Of a stretch of DNA of 64,000 nucleotides, positions 37,838 to 47,556 are shown piece after piece. Every line of letters starts with the position of its first letter. Position 1 is the first letter of the stretch. The DNA is from Bradyrhizobium sp. 164 (GTDB lineage Bacteria; Pseudomonadota; Alphaproteobacteria; Rhizobiales; Xanthobacteraceae). The position numbers and the translations under genes are program-made. Under the pieces are notes generated by a model that ran no database searches, was not told the DNA's origin, and worked only from the letters and a program-made list of their open reading frames with translations. Location of the stretch: positions 1-64,000 of the forward strand of contig NZ_JADPKA010000001.1 in the NCBI RefSeq assembly GCF_023073715.1. Reading direction: 5' to 3'.

Positions 37838-38749
37838 TCAAGCCCGCGCCTGTGCATGATGGCCAGACTCCCATCTTTCGGGCAAGTCGATCCATATATC
37901 AGCAGGACCATGCAAAAGTGAATCTTGATCCGGTACAAAGATATTGTCAGGCACTCGGAGGCCGCGACCAAGGGCGACTCCACTGATTATGAAGGGAAGC
38001 TCGATCTGCTTCTGATCTTCAAAGCTGTCCGCGCCAACAATGCGAAGAGATTCCAATTCAAACCGTCGGAATGTGATCAGCGGTCTTGCCGCGTCTATCA
38101 GGTCTTGGGCGCAAGATACTCCCCGCGCCGCCTCTTTTCTCAAGTGGTCCAGCGCCAGGAAGAGGGACGAAAGCTCGTCCAGCTCGGAACAATTGAAGTG
38201 TCGCAAACGTGACGAAATAGGAACTCCATTCTTGTATCGTACTGTCGGCACAAATCGTATCTCGCAATCAAGAAGCAGATCTGCCACCGCTCGCTTTACG
38301 AGAAGAGCCTGTCCAATATCCTTCAAGCCGAAATAACTGCGAGATGGTCGAGCGAAACAGATCCATCGGATGCATCCGGTGATACCTTCCATGAGGAGCC
38401 CATGAGGCCCGTTCGCACGCAGCGGATAATCCCCTTGAGACACAAACGTTCGATATCCTGGCGGGAACATCTCCGCGTCCGTCGTCGAAATCACAGCAGA
38501 AGCGCCCGCTCCTAGCGCAAGCGCAATGTCATCATCCAAATTGAACTCGTATTCAGGACCCGGGCTGAGCTGGATCTTGTTCGGATAGACCGTGACAATG
38601 GCGACATCGTTCTCGACTGCGGCCCTTCTGATCAATTCCGCGTGCCCCTGATGCAATGCACCCAGAGTGTGTACTGTGCCGATCGTTCGACCTCGCCTTG
38701 CCATGTCCGCAATGAAGGCCTTGCCAGCTGAAAGAGACGCTAGATGCAT
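37838..38749 (-). CDS. panC: Divergent pantothenate synthetase (PanC-like)
   Basis: 303 residues of the PanC nucleotidyl-transferase fold, which joins pantoate and beta-alanine with ATP through a pantoyl-adenylate. The HxGH motif is intact (LGALHQGH, H33 and H36), and YFGLKDIGQALL keeps K143, D144 and Q147. The substrate loops differ from the usual enzyme: VYPNKIQLSPG replaces FVNPxQF, and NGVPISSRLRHF replaces DGLAMSSRN. Such changes suggest an altered acid or amine substrate, or relaxed selection. It lies 192 bases downstream of the pentapeptide-repeat gene on the same strand, so they are probably one operon. No panB or panD is present in the window. Confidence 0.82.
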   Translation of the reverse strand: MHLASLSAGKAFIADMARRGRTIGTVHTLGALHQGHAELIRRAAVENDVAIVTVYPNKIQLSPGPEYEFNLDDDIALALGAGASAVISTTDAEMFPPGYRTFVSQGDYPLRANGPHGLLMEGITGCIRWICFARPSRSYFGLKDIGQALLVKRAVADLLLDCEIRFVPTVRYKNGVPISSRLRHFNCSELDELSSLFLALDHLRKEAARGVSCAQDLIDAARPLITFRRFELESLRIVGADSFEDQKQIELPFIISGVALGRGLRVPDNIFVPDQDSLLHGPADIWIDLPERWESGHHAQARA

Positions 38750-38941
38750 ATTCCTGCTCCGCTCTTGTTGATTACACAGCAGCTGGGCTGCTCGATCAGA
38801 CAGGAAGCGTGGTGAGAGCGACCCTCACACTGGCCGCGCAAGAGCGCCTGGGAGCGCCGCCACAGCGGGGCGCATCGTGCTCTTCCATCTTCCTTCTGGG
38901 ATGACAGCTGGTCTAGATCGCCATGCGCATTTCGGCTTAAA

Positions 38942-40438
38942 TCAGCTCGATCCCTCTCGACCGCGTCTCATTAGCGATGAGAAGTCAGCCAGATACTCTG
39001 AAGGTTTGTATTTCTGATCTTCCACCCCCTCCAGAGCGGCCTGGAGCCCAGGACACCTGTCGGCAAAGAACGGCGGTTCAAAAGTCGTTATCTCTGCATC
39101 CGAAAAATCAGTCTTTACAAAGCTTGCTTGGAACGGCGTAACTCCCCTCAAGTTGGCCTTGCGGAGGGACGATTGGTTCATTCGAACATATGCGGTACGG
39201 GCGGCCTCCAGGTTGCTGCCGGTCATTCCTGCTGCAATATATGACTGAACAAGGTTTGCTCCTTCGAAATTGGCGCGATTCAAGGCCATAGATTGCGGAG
39301 GATCACCTGTAATCATTGATCGATAGAGATACGCCTGTGAAAAATCTGCATCATCGAGATCGCAGTCGCGTATAAACGCACAGCGCGCACGAAAGCCGCC
39401 CAATCGGGCGTAGCGCATCGTGCTCTCGGTGATCGAAATGGTTTCTCCTGATGCGCGAGATAGATCAGCCCCATCGAGCTGGCAAGAGCGTACAGACACT
39501 CCGTTAAGCACCGCGCCGACGAGGTTGGCGCTGGCTAGATTCACAGACAGAAGTCGCGCCTCAGATAGGTCTGCCTCCTCAAGCTCTGCCTTTGCAAGAT
39601 TTGAGAGGCTGAAATCCGAAAAGGGGGCGGCCAGCGCTTTGGCCAGGATGCGACCGCTTGCCTTTGAAAGCCTGAAATAGGGAAGATGAGCGTTCTCTAG
39701 AACAAGACCATCGACCGAAGTGGGGCGCAGGATCGATAGACACTCTCCCCTTGACTGCAGAAGGGAGCTGCCGGTGAGATGCGCCTTGGTCATTGTAACC
39801 TGGCTCAAATTGGCAAAATGGAAGGACGAGCGAGGCAGGTAGCATTCATTGATGGTCGATCCTTGCAGTTCGGCGCCATCAAAGACAGCCTGGCTTGCGT
39901 CACACTGATAAAAGAGGACGCCACTTAGGACTGCATTGTCGAAACGCGTTCTCCTCATGCTGCATCCGTGGAACAGGCTACCTGTTGCATCGATGAGATT
40001 GCGCAAACTTGCATCGTCGAAACTGCAGACCTGAGCGGCAATTGCATGCATATACGCAAAATCGAGCTTGGCTCCGCGGAAACTTGCTCGCTCCAATCCT
40101 GGGCAGATAAGGTTGGCCTCGGACAGATCGGCTCCATCCAGCTTCGCTCCGTGAAGTTGCGCACGATTGAGAATGCATCGCCGCAATGGAAATCCGGATA
40201 GATCGTGACCGTTAAAGTTCTCGCAGGATAGCTGCAGGCCGATGCCGGTCTTCTTGATAGCTTCCTCGGTTCGCTTTCCCACCGCGGCCAACGCGGACGC
40301 GCGATCACTGTTTCGGCTCCAGTAGCGGACAAAGTCACCATCTGCCGAGGATTGGTTTATCGTCGTTGGACGGATTCCCAGCTCCTCGTGCACGCTGAAC
40401 TGGCTATTGGTATCGGTGGCTTGCGTCACTGTCGACAT
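38942..40438 (-). CDS. Pentapeptide-repeat protein
   Basis: 498 residues. From about residue 70 to 460 it consists of A(D/N)LxX-type pentapeptides (LHGAKLDGADLSEANL, ANLSQVTMTKAHLTGSSLL, LNRANFEGANLVQS), which fold as a right-handed quadrilateral beta-helix. The first ~70 residues are non-repetitive, polar and rich in Ser/Thr/Asn, and there is no Sec signal peptide. Functions in the family range from DNA-gyrase protection to secreted effectors; neither can be chosen from sequence. No tts box was found upstream. It is likely co-transcribed with the PanC-like gene. Confidence 0.85.
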   Translation of the reverse strand: MSTVTQATDTNSQFSVHEELGIRPTTINQSSADGDFVRYWSRNSDRASALAAVGKRTEEAIKKTGIGLQLSCENFNGHDLSGFPLRRCILNRAQLHGAKLDGADLSEANLICPGLERASFRGAKLDFAYMHAIAAQVCSFDDASLRNLIDATGSLFHGCSMRRTRFDNAVLSGVLFYQCDASQAVFDGAELQGSTINECYLPRSSFHFANLSQVTMTKAHLTGSSLLQSRGECLSILRPTSVDGLVLENAHLPYFRLSKASGRILAKALAAPFSDFSLSNLAKAELEEADLSEARLLSVNLASANLVGAVLNGVSVRSCQLDGADLSRASGETISITESTMRYARLGGFRARCAFIRDCDLDDADFSQAYLYRSMITGDPPQSMALNRANFEGANLVQSYIAAGMTGSNLEAARTAYVRMNQSSLRKANLRGVTPFQASFVKTDFSDAEITTFEPPFFADRCPGLQAALEGVEDQKYKPSEYLADFSSLMRRGREGSS

Positions 40439-41239
40439 CTTCCATTCTCGATGACGAGCGCACTTTCTCAGCCTCCCGTGCGGGCGTTATTTTGCATCGC
40501 CTGCGTATTTCAGGTAGCCTCGATGTGCGCCCCATAGCGCTCGTTGGATTTCTTTCTGCGACACAGGCATCATCACTCATCAGGGTGTAAATTTCCTGGC
40601 CGGCCCTTTGGAATTGTGCCATCACGAGTCGACACCCACATAAGCCTAAGCGAGTTGTGGCAGACGGAGTTGATCTCCCCACGACTTCCCCATTCGGATA
40701 CTTATCAGTGTGTTGACAGCAGACCGAAGAAGCCGCAACTTGGGGTACCTCCACAATTTCATGCGGTCGTTATTCCTGCATTCGGCCTTTACGACGCACT
40801 TCAATAGCAATGTCTGTGCCAGCCCTCACCTATCCTGAATTGACGTTGAATGCGTGTCCAGAAACGGCGCGGCGGACGCCGCCAGAATTTCGTAACTGAC
40901 AGCACTCGCTTCTCCGTCACAAACCGGACAATGGTTGGCAACGCTCGAGACGGCAAGTCCCGCTTGTTCTCTATGCCTTCGACCGCAAAGCCAATGTCGC
41001 TCTCTATGACGATCGAGTAATAGTTGCCTTCGATGCACGTACGCGCATTCTCCAGATGTCGGACCATTGAGCCACAAATCGCCGCCCGCCTTCCGTTCCT
41101 CAGTTTTCATCCCGGCGACGCAGTTCCGTCCCGGAAGTTCGCCGACAAAGTCGCGCGATGTACAGGAGGATGGAGTTGGGACTAGCGGTCCACATGAAGG
41201 GGCGTGAAATCGCAAGCGCGGAGAAAGCTGCCGCTTTTT
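40439..41239. other. Intergenic, nothing recognised
   Basis: About 800 bases upstream of the pentapeptide-repeat gene. A leftward TGGCAC near 40610 lacks a correctly spaced GC. No conserved frame is seen. Confidence 0.4.
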
Positions 41240-41520
41240 TTACGACGTCGGCCGTGCCGGATGGGCGCGTTAGTTGATGAGCGTGAAGAAGCGTTCGACC
41301 TGATCGAGGCAGGAGGCATGGGTGGTGTGAAGTGAACGTGCCAGCGCGGACATCGGGCGAGCCAGGTCCTGACCTTGGATGCTTCAGTGGAGTGCTGCCC
41401 AGATGGGGGCCAAGTTGGCCGGCACCTTCGTTTCGATGTGCCTTAGAAAGGCCCGCAGCTCCTGGTGACTACGCGGTTCAGCATCTTCTTCCGAACCAAA
41501 CGGCTTGCCTCGGTATGAAG
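41240..41520 (-). pseudogene. IS630-family transposase relic
   Basis: Leftward reading gives LRAFLRHIETKVPANLAP, then KHPKVRTWLARCPRWHVHFT and THASCLDQVERFFTLIN in different frames. These are the C-terminal DDE region (…SWLNQVERFF…) of IS630 transposases. The rest is missing. Confidence 0.7.
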
Positions 41521-41590
41521 GCGGAGCGCACACTAAGTAAGTAGCCTCGCATTCCTAAGATTATCACGCCAATAACCGTGATTCACGCCA

Positions 41591-43018
41591 TCAAGTGACG
41601 GCTCTGAGAGCACGCCTGCTCGCCAGCAGATGGAACCGCAGGACGAGGAGCCCCGCGTAGATGGTTGTCCCGATTGACAAGCCAATCCAGATACCGATTG
41701 CACCAAGCCCGATCTTCAAACCAAGCACGTAGCCAAGTGAGAAGCCGATCAGCCAATACGCAATGCCGACGAACAGAAGCGGCACACGGGTGTCCTTCAG
41801 TCCGCGCAGACCGCCCGCCGCAATGCTCTGCGCTGCATCAGTGACAAAAAGGCTCGCTGCGACGATAAGGAGCTCTGCAGTCAGTCCGATCGTTGCGTCG
41901 GCATCTCCGGCCGATTTGTCCAGAAACAGCTCGGCGATCTCAAAACGCGCGACGATCACCGCAACCGTCAGCAGGGCAGCGATGAGGGTACCGAGCAGTA
42001 TCGCGGCCAGGCCCGCCCGCTGGATGCCGGAACCGTCGCTGCGGCCGACCGCATGGCCAACGCGCACGGCCACCGCCATGCTGATGCCGAAAGCGATCAT
42101 GGATGTAATCACGGTGATCTGAAGCGCGATCTGATGAGCAGCGAGTGCACTGGTGCTGATTAGGCCGGCCAGGAGCGCGGCAGCCGACAAAACTCCGTAC
42201 TGCATCAGGGAGGCGATTGAAATCGGAGTTCCGATCACGATCAGCTGCCGCAAGAAGGGCCAATCGAGTTGCCAGAGATCTGCAAGCACGTGGTAGTCAC
42301 GGAAAGGACGACGCATTGTGGCAAACCAGAAACCGGCCAGGAACATCGCACAGTTCACCAACGTGCTCGCAAGCGCGGCCCCGAACAGCTCAAGCCGCGG
42401 CAGCGCGAGCTTCCCATAGACCAGCAGATACACGAGCAGGGCGTTGAGGGGGATAGCCGCCAGTGTGATCCACAAGATCGGCTCCGGCCGATCGACCGCA
42501 CTCATGAAATTACGGATGACCTGAAGCCATAGCGCCGGCACCACGCCCAAGGCCAGTCCGAACAGATATTGCTGGGCGAGCCGCGCCGCGTCTGGCGCCT
42601 GACCGAAAGCGAGCAATATTTGCTCTCCGCCAAACGCAAACGCGATGATCGGGAACGATAGCATCAGCGCCGCCCACAGCCCCGTGCGCAGTGCGCGCTG
42701 TACCAGAGCATGATTCCCGGCGCCATAGGCCTGCGCCGCCAAAGGTGCGATCGGCGCGAGCAGGCCCGCGCCAAAGGTGAAGCTGACGAGATAGAGCGTC
42801 ACGGCCAGGGCGGCCGCGGCGAGTGCCTCAGGCCCGATGTGCCCGATAAAGGCAAGATCTGTCGTCATCATCGCGACCTGCGCAAGCTGGGTCAACACCA
42901 TCGGCCACGCGAGCTTCACAATTTCGCTGAGCTCGACAGTGAGGTGTTGGCCAGCCGCTCGTCTCGTCATTGCGTATCGCAAAGCTGATCCTGGTTTTCT
43001 TTCGACTATTTTGTTCAT
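41591..43018 (-). CDS. MATE-family multidrug/metabolite efflux protein
   Basis: 475 residues from ATG 43018; the frame is open from 43147, but that part does not resemble the family. Twelve hydrophobic segments are present, with ELSEIVKLAWPMVLTQLAQV at the start, MMTTDLAFIGHIGPEALAAA and PLAAQAYGAGNHALVQRAL as NorM-type signatures, and AAGGLRGLKDTRVPLLFVGI in the second half. It would be a Na+ or H+ antiporter exporting cationic or aromatic compounds. A small gene with a NifA-like promoter lies 207 bases upstream on the same strand and may be co-transcribed. Confidence 0.9.
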   Translation of the reverse strand: MNKIVERKPGSALRYAMTRRAAGQHLTVELSEIVKLAWPMVLTQLAQVAMMTTDLAFIGHIGPEALAAAALAVTLYLVSFTFGAGLLAPIAPLAAQAYGAGNHALVQRALRTGLWAALMLSFPIIAFAFGGEQILLAFGQAPDAARLAQQYLFGLALGVVPALWLQVIRNFMSAVDRPEPILWITLAAIPLNALLVYLLVYGKLALPRLELFGAALASTLVNCAMFLAGFWFATMRRPFRDYHVLADLWQLDWPFLRQLIVIGTPISIASLMQYGVLSAAALLAGLISTSALAAHQIALQITVITSMIAFGISMAVAVRVGHAVGRSDGSGIQRAGLAAILLGTLIAALLTVAVIVARFEIAELFLDKSAGDADATIGLTAELLIVAASLFVTDAAQSIAAGGLRGLKDTRVPLLFVGIAYWLIGFSLGYVLGLKIGLGAIGIWIGLSIGTTIYAGLLVLRFHLLASRRALRAVT

Positions 43019-43225
43019 GGATTGCTGCTCGATCTGCCTCGTCCGCAAACGAGTTGTTCCGCCGAGAGGGATGCTCTTTCCCGCCCTGAATTCGTGATGG
43101 CCTACCGATGCGGAAACCGGCGGCCCGCCTGGGCAGCTGCGCCTCACAGAGGAGGCGCGCGTCGGCTTAGACCTGCCGTTGGGCTTAGGATCTGACGGCT
43201 GCTCGCCCGCTGATGAGCAACTTGA

Positions 43226-43426
43226 TCAGTGCCTCCGCAATCGCATCGACTTTTTGGCGCGTGTTAAGCGCAAAGAAGACGCAGCAGGTGGCTGGCACGC
43301 CGAACGGTCGGTCATCGGCATCGGACGATCGGTGCCGGCGCGAACCGCGATATTGGTTTGGTCGATCACGGTGACGGAACCGTGCGCGGCATAGGTGAAC
43401 TGAGAGGCCTTCATCTTGTGAGCCAT
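43226..43426 (-). CDS. Small hypothetical protein behind a NifA-type promoter
   Basis: 66 residues from ATG 43426, with GAGGAA eight bases upstream. The sequence MAHKMKASQFTYAAHGSVTV leads to IDQTNIAVRAGTDRPMP; the tail is Arg/Lys-rich and may be frameshifted. I recognise no family. Its promoter elements at 43471-43485 and 43530-43545 are the main reason to believe in the gene. Confidence 0.45.
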   Translation of the reverse strand: MAHKMKASQFTYAAHGSVTVIDQTNIAVRAGTDRPMPMTDRSACQPPAASSLRLTRAKKSMRLRRH

Positions 43427-43470
43427 CACTGCAATTCCTCGAGCATGCGATGCTGAATGACAGCTCCTTT

Positions 43471-43485
43471 TCAAGGCTCGTGCCA
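43471..43485 (-). promoter_or_regulatory. Sigma54-type promoter, one mismatch
   Basis: The minus strand reads TGGCACGAGCCTTGA, which fits TGGCACG-N4-TTG but has A where the -12 C is nearly invariant. It lies 45 bases before the ATG of the small gene and 45 bases after a NifA-type site. Confidence 0.45.
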
Positions 43486-43529
43486 ACTACGAGAGCTTGA
43501 CTTGTAAAGGCTATTTGCTCAAGCGCACG

Positions 43530-43545
43530 TGTCCTGGGCTCGACA
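43530..43545 (-). promoter_or_regulatory. NifA-type upstream activator sequence
   Basis: The minus strand reads TGTCGAGCCCAGGACA, an exact TGT-N10-ACA. Its centre is about 54 bases upstream of the -24 GG, somewhat close but within a workable range for NifA sites. Confidence 0.45.
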
Positions 43546-43715
43546 GCATAGTCGCAAATCCCACAGTCGCATCATGGACGAGCCCAAAGCGCTTAGATGC
43601 TCGGCAACTTGCACCGCAGGAATCCCAACAGGCGGATGCGGATGTGACAACCTCCCGCTCACCAACGCACGAATAGACTGACTACAACAGCATATGGAAA
43701 GACATTGAGGACGAG

Positions 43716-43901
43716 CTAGGAAGGTCGCGCTTTTCCCACCCTCTCTTTGGCATCTGCAATCCGTTGCATGCGGTACTCGTTCACGCCAGTAATTTCTGAG
43801 AGGCCCTTCTTGCCGAAGAAGGGGATGAGGTACTTCCGCGCCCGGCGCTCGTGACCTTTGGGGGCGCTGGTGATCGCACTCGCCAACAAGCTTGCCCGCA
43901 T
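43716..43901 (-). pseudogene. Phage-type integrase N-terminal relic
   Basis: The leftward translation RRARKYLIPFFGKKGLSEIT, then EYRMQRIADAKER, resembles the SAM-like core-binding domain of tyrosine recombinases (…KYLIPFFG…ITxxxVQEYR…). No catalytic domain follows. Confidence 0.45.
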
Positions 43902-44020
43902 CGCCTGTGCCGCCTAAAGGACGCGCCTTCGAGCCTTCAATCGCCAAAGGCCTTGGCCCGATCGTCGAAACGGCGTTCATCACAGAGCATTGAAACGAGC
44001 CCATCTATGCCGGCGTCTTC

Positions 44021-45730
44021 TTAGACGCGGCTGAATGAACGATTGGCCACCCCGCCGCGCGCAAGGCTTGGGACTGCTGCGAGCAAGCGTTGCGTATAGT
44101 CGGTGCGCGGATTGAGGAATATCTCGTCCCTGGTGCCGGTCTCGACGACGCGCCCTTGGCGCATGACCATGACGCGGTCGCTGAGCTGGCGGATTACACC
44201 GAGATCATGCGAAATGAAGACGTAGCTCATATTGAGATGCGCCTTGAGATCGGTCAGCAGGTCCAGCACTTGCGCCTGAATCAAGACATCGAGAGCCGAG
44301 ACCGGTTCATCACAGACGATCACAGCGGGCCTTGGAGCGATCGCACGGGCGATCGCAACGCGCTGGCGCTGACCGCCCGAGAGTTCGAGCGGCCGGCGAT
44401 CCAGCAGGGCTGGGGATAGTCCGACCAGATCAAGAAGCTCGACAACGCGCTCATAGCGCTCGTCTCTGCTCTCCACGTCACTTGCGAGGCTATCGGAAAT
44501 GATGTGTCCCACAGACCAGCGCGGATCAAAGGAGCTGAGAGGATCCTGGTAAATGACCGAGATGGCCCGGCGCCGCGCCCTGCGGTCGCGTTCGGTGAGC
44601 GTGGTCCAGGCCCGACCTTGAAACAGAACGGCGCCTTCATCGGGCGGGTCAAGCGCCAGCGCCAATCGTGCCATCGTTGACTTGCCAGATCCGGACTCCC
44701 CGACGACGCCCAGAGTCTCGCCGGATCGCAGCTCAAAGGAGATACCATCGACGGCCGTGCGCAGCACGCCATCTGGTCCTTTGAATCGCTTCACAAGATG
44801 TGCCGCGCTGAGCACGACCGAAGGGAATGTTGATGGTGATTGCTCCTGAGACCGTAACGGCGGCCTCGCCGGCCGAGCGGCGGGCAATAACGACCGGCGA
44901 GAGCCGCGCGGGCGCGCAGAGGGCACCGCATCTAGAAGCTGGCGGGTATAGGTGTGCTGAGGATCTTGGAAGACCTGGTCTGCCGATCCGTGCTCGACGA
45001 CCTTGCCTTCATGCATGACCAAGACCTCGTCAGCTATCCGGGAGACAACCGCCAGATCATGGCTGATCAGGAGAAGCGCCTTACCCCGTAACTTGGTCTC
45101 TTCCAGCAATCCCAGCACCTGCGCCTGCACGGTGACGTCGAGAGCCGTGGTCGGCTCGTCGGCGATCAGGATGCGTGGATCGAGGGCCAGAGCGGCAGCG
45201 ATGACCGCGCGTTGGCGCTGGCCACCGGATAGTTGATGCGGCAGCTGCCGGGCTTTGACCGCTGCTTCAGGGACCCCGACGAGCTCAAGGAGTGCGACGA
45301 CGCGCCGTTCGAGCTCCTCGCTTGATGCAACCGCACGGTGGAGACGCAGTGCTTCGCCAATCTCCTTGCCCACCGGACGTAGCGGGTCGAGCGCGACGAG
45401 TGCATCCTGCAGAACGAAGCCGATCTCCTTGCCGCGGACGCGCCGCCAGCTGCGATCATCGAGAGCTGTGAGATCGGTGCCGGCGAAGGTCAGTTGACGC
45501 GCATGGACATGAGCCCGGCGGCCGGCAAGACCGACAATGGCGCGCGAAGTCACACTCTTGCCGGAGCCGGACCCTCCGACAATGGCCAGGCAGCGCCCAG
45601 CCTGGAGAGAGAATGAGACGCCGCGCACGGCTGTTCCCTCAGGAAGATCCCGCCCGAATGAGACACAGAGTGAATCGACTGTCAGAAGGTTCGCCTGCGG
45701 GGGCACTTGTCGATTAGGAACGTGGAGCAT
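44021..45730 (-). CDS. Opp/Dpp-type ABC transporter double ATPase
   Basis: 569 residues with two ATPase domains fused, as in GsiA or YejF. The first has GGSGSGKS (52-59), LSGGQRQRAVIAAALALDPR and LIADEPTTALD. The second has GESGSGKS, LSGGQRQRVAIARAIAPRPA and IVCDEPVSALD. It powers the DppB/DppC-like permeases encoded immediately upstream (3-base gap). It is last in the five-gene operon starting with the flavin monooxygenase. Confidence 0.93.
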   Translation of the reverse strand: MLHVPNRQVPPQANLLTVDSLCVSFGRDLPEGTAVRGVSFSLQAGRCLAIVGGSGSGKSVTSRAIVGLAGRRAHVHARQLTFAGTDLTALDDRSWRRVRGKEIGFVLQDALVALDPLRPVGKEIGEALRLHRAVASSEELERRVVALLELVGVPEAAVKARQLPHQLSGGQRQRAVIAAALALDPRILIADEPTTALDVTVQAQVLGLLEETKLRGKALLLISHDLAVVSRIADEVLVMHEGKVVEHGSADQVFQDPQHTYTRQLLDAVPSARPRGSRRSLLPAARPARPPLRSQEQSPSTFPSVVLSAAHLVKRFKGPDGVLRTAVDGISFELRSGETLGVVGESGSGKSTMARLALALDPPDEGAVLFQGRAWTTLTERDRRARRRAISVIYQDPLSSFDPRWSVGHIISDSLASDVESRDERYERVVELLDLVGLSPALLDRRPLELSGGQRQRVAIARAIAPRPAVIVCDEPVSALDVLIQAQVLDLLTDLKAHLNMSYVFISHDLGVIRQLSDRVMVMRQGRVVETGTRDEIFLNPRTDYTQRLLAAVPSLARGGVANRSFSRV

Positions 45731-45733
45731 TAC

Positions 45734-46597
45734 TTAGATCTTTCCTTCCAGGAGATCCTGCAAATAGCGTCCGACGACAGTCAGGCCGAGAGCAAACGAC
45801 ACCACGGCAATGCCCGGCATGATCTCAAGCCACCATGCGAAGATCACATAGTTTCGCCCAGCATTTAGCAGCGCGCCCCATTCAGGCGCCGGGGGAGCGA
45901 CGCCGAGACCGAGAAACGCAACACCCGCCGCCCAGACGATCGCTTGCCCAACGCCAAGCGTCATCATCGCCGTGAGCGGGCTCATCGCGTTCGGAATGAT
46001 ATGCCGCCATAGGATACGTGGATAAGGATGGCCGAGGGCCTTGGCAGCCTCCACATAAGGCGCCCCTTTTACAGACAGAACCTGTCCTCTGATCATCCGA
46101 GCATAGCCCGGAGCTGTGCCAACTCCGACCGCTATAACGAGGGTCAGCACCGATGGACCGAACAAGCACACGAACAGAAGCGCGAGGAACAGCGTGGGAA
46201 GTGCGAACAGCACGTCCAAAAGCCGGCTGAGAACATGGTCGAACGCGCCACCCACAAGGCCGGCAATGATGCCAAAAACCAGCCCAATGCCGATGCTCAG
46301 CGCAGTTGCGCCAAGCCCGATGGTGAGTGACTGGCCTGCTCCTTCGACAATTCGGGAGTAAATATCCCGGCCTGATTGGTCCGTTCCGAACCAGTGCGCG
46401 AATGAGGGAGCTTGCAATGGTGCCGTCAAATCGATCGCGAGCGGATCGTGCGTCTGCAGCAGACTCGGCGCGATTGCCGCGACAATAAAGAAACCAATAA
46501 CGATCAGAGCTACGTGAACCCGAAGAGGAATACGACGGAGGATCGCCGACGCCTCTATCAGCTGCGAACACGCGCTCCAGTCACCTACCCTGCTCAT
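45734..46597 (-). CDS. ABC permease, DppC/OppC type
   Basis: 287 residues, six hydrophobic segments. The N-terminal cytoplasmic stretch is followed by HWFGTDQSGRDIYSRIVEGA, the classic OppC motif, and EAAKALGHPYPRILWRHIIP as the ATPase-contact loop. Its start overlaps the end of the preceding permease gene by four bases (ATGA), so translation is coupled. Confidence 0.93.
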   Translation of the reverse strand: MSRVGDWSACSQLIEASAILRRIPLRVHVALIVIGFFIVAAIAPSLLQTHDPLAIDLTAPLQAPSFAHWFGTDQSGRDIYSRIVEGAGQSLTIGLGATALSIGIGLVFGIIAGLVGGAFDHVLSRLLDVLFALPTLFLALLFVCLFGPSVLTLVIAVGVGTAPGYARMIRGQVLSVKGAPYVEAAKALGHPYPRILWRHIIPNAMSPLTAMMTLGVGQAIVWAAGVAFLGLGVAPPAPEWGALLNAGRNYVIFAWWLEIMPGIAVVSFALGLTVVGRYLQDLLEGKI

Positions 46598-47556
46598 GTC
46601 ATCTTGATCCTGGGATCGACGAATCGGTAGGTGAGATCGACGAGCATATTGGTGACGGTGAACAGGCCGGCGGAGATCAGAATAGCCCCTGAGACGACTG
46701 GAACGTCTCGAGAGGACGTCGCAGCGACAAGGACTCCACCAAGGCCTTGACGCGCAAATACCGCCTCAATCAGAATCGCACCGGAAAGAAGCTTTCCGAT
46801 CGCCCAGCCTGATAAAGTGATGCCGGGCAACGCTGCATGACGCAGGACATGGCGAAACCTGACGCCGAGCTCACCCATACCTCGTGCCCGCGCCGAGATG
46901 ACAAATGGCTGCTCGAGGACACGCGTGAATTCGCTGCGAACGATTTGCCCGAGGAATCCTGACAACTCTAAAGCCAACGCAATCGTTGGAAGAACGAGCC
47001 CGATCGGGGAATTGCCCCCGATGACCGGTACAATGCGAAGCTGCACCGCAAACACAACGAGGAGGATTGTAGCCAGCCAGTAGGGCGGCACTGTCGCCAG
47101 GAACACTTGTATTCCGCTGAGCAAGGTTGACCACATGTTGTCTTGGCCGGCGACGAGGACGGTCGTCAGAACCGCGATGACCCATGCCGCAATGAGCGCC
47201 GCAACCGCCAGAATGATGGTTGGCCCAATCTGTTCTGCGATGATGTCAAGGACCGGCCGATGCTGCTGGTATGACAAGCCAAGGTCCCCATGCAGGATGC
47301 CCCATATGTATTTGCCGTATTGCAGAACGAGTGGCTGATCAAAGCCGTACTTTGCGTTGACCGCCGCGAGCTCTGCTGGAGAGGCCTCTCCAACGTTGCC
47401 ACTCGCCATGTTGATGATGATCTGGGCACGGTCGCCGGGCATCAGGCATTGAACAAGGAACGTAAAGGTCGCAGCTAGCCACACCACAGTCGCAGCGGAC
47501 ACGAACCTGCCCGCAAGCCAGCCTATCCGAACATGAGCTGCGCTATTCACACGCAT
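46594..47556 (-). CDS. ABC permease, DppB/OppB type
   Basis: About 320 residues. Features are the N-terminal helix with PGDRAQIIINMASG, NAKYGFDQPLVLQYGKYIWG and GDLGLSYQQHRPV of the OppB family, and the SARARGMGELGVRFRHVLRH contact loop. ATG 47556 overlaps the stop codon of the binding-protein gene (GTG 47559 is an alternative). Confidence 0.93.
   Translation of the reverse strand: MRVNSAAHVRIGWLAGRFVSAATVVWLAATFTFLVQCLMPGDRAQIIINMASGNVGEASPAELAAVNAKYGFDQPLVLQYGKYIWGILHGDLGLSYQQHRPVLDIIAEQIGPTIILAVAALIAAWVIAVLTTVLVAGQDNMWSTLLSGIQVFLATVPPYWLATILLVVFAVQLRIVPVIGGNSPIGLVLPTIALALELSGFLGQIVRSEFTRVLEQPFVISARARGMGELGVRFRHVLRHAALPGITLSGWAIGKLLSGAILIEAVFARQGLGGVLVAATSSRDVPVVSGAILISAGLFTVTNMLVDLTYRFVDPRIKMT

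Noticed and set aside
37687..37986. Rightward 99-codon frame with a coiled-coil-like start
   Set aside because: It overlaps the conserved PanC-like gene on the other strand by 149 bases and has no recognisable homologue; coding is unproven.
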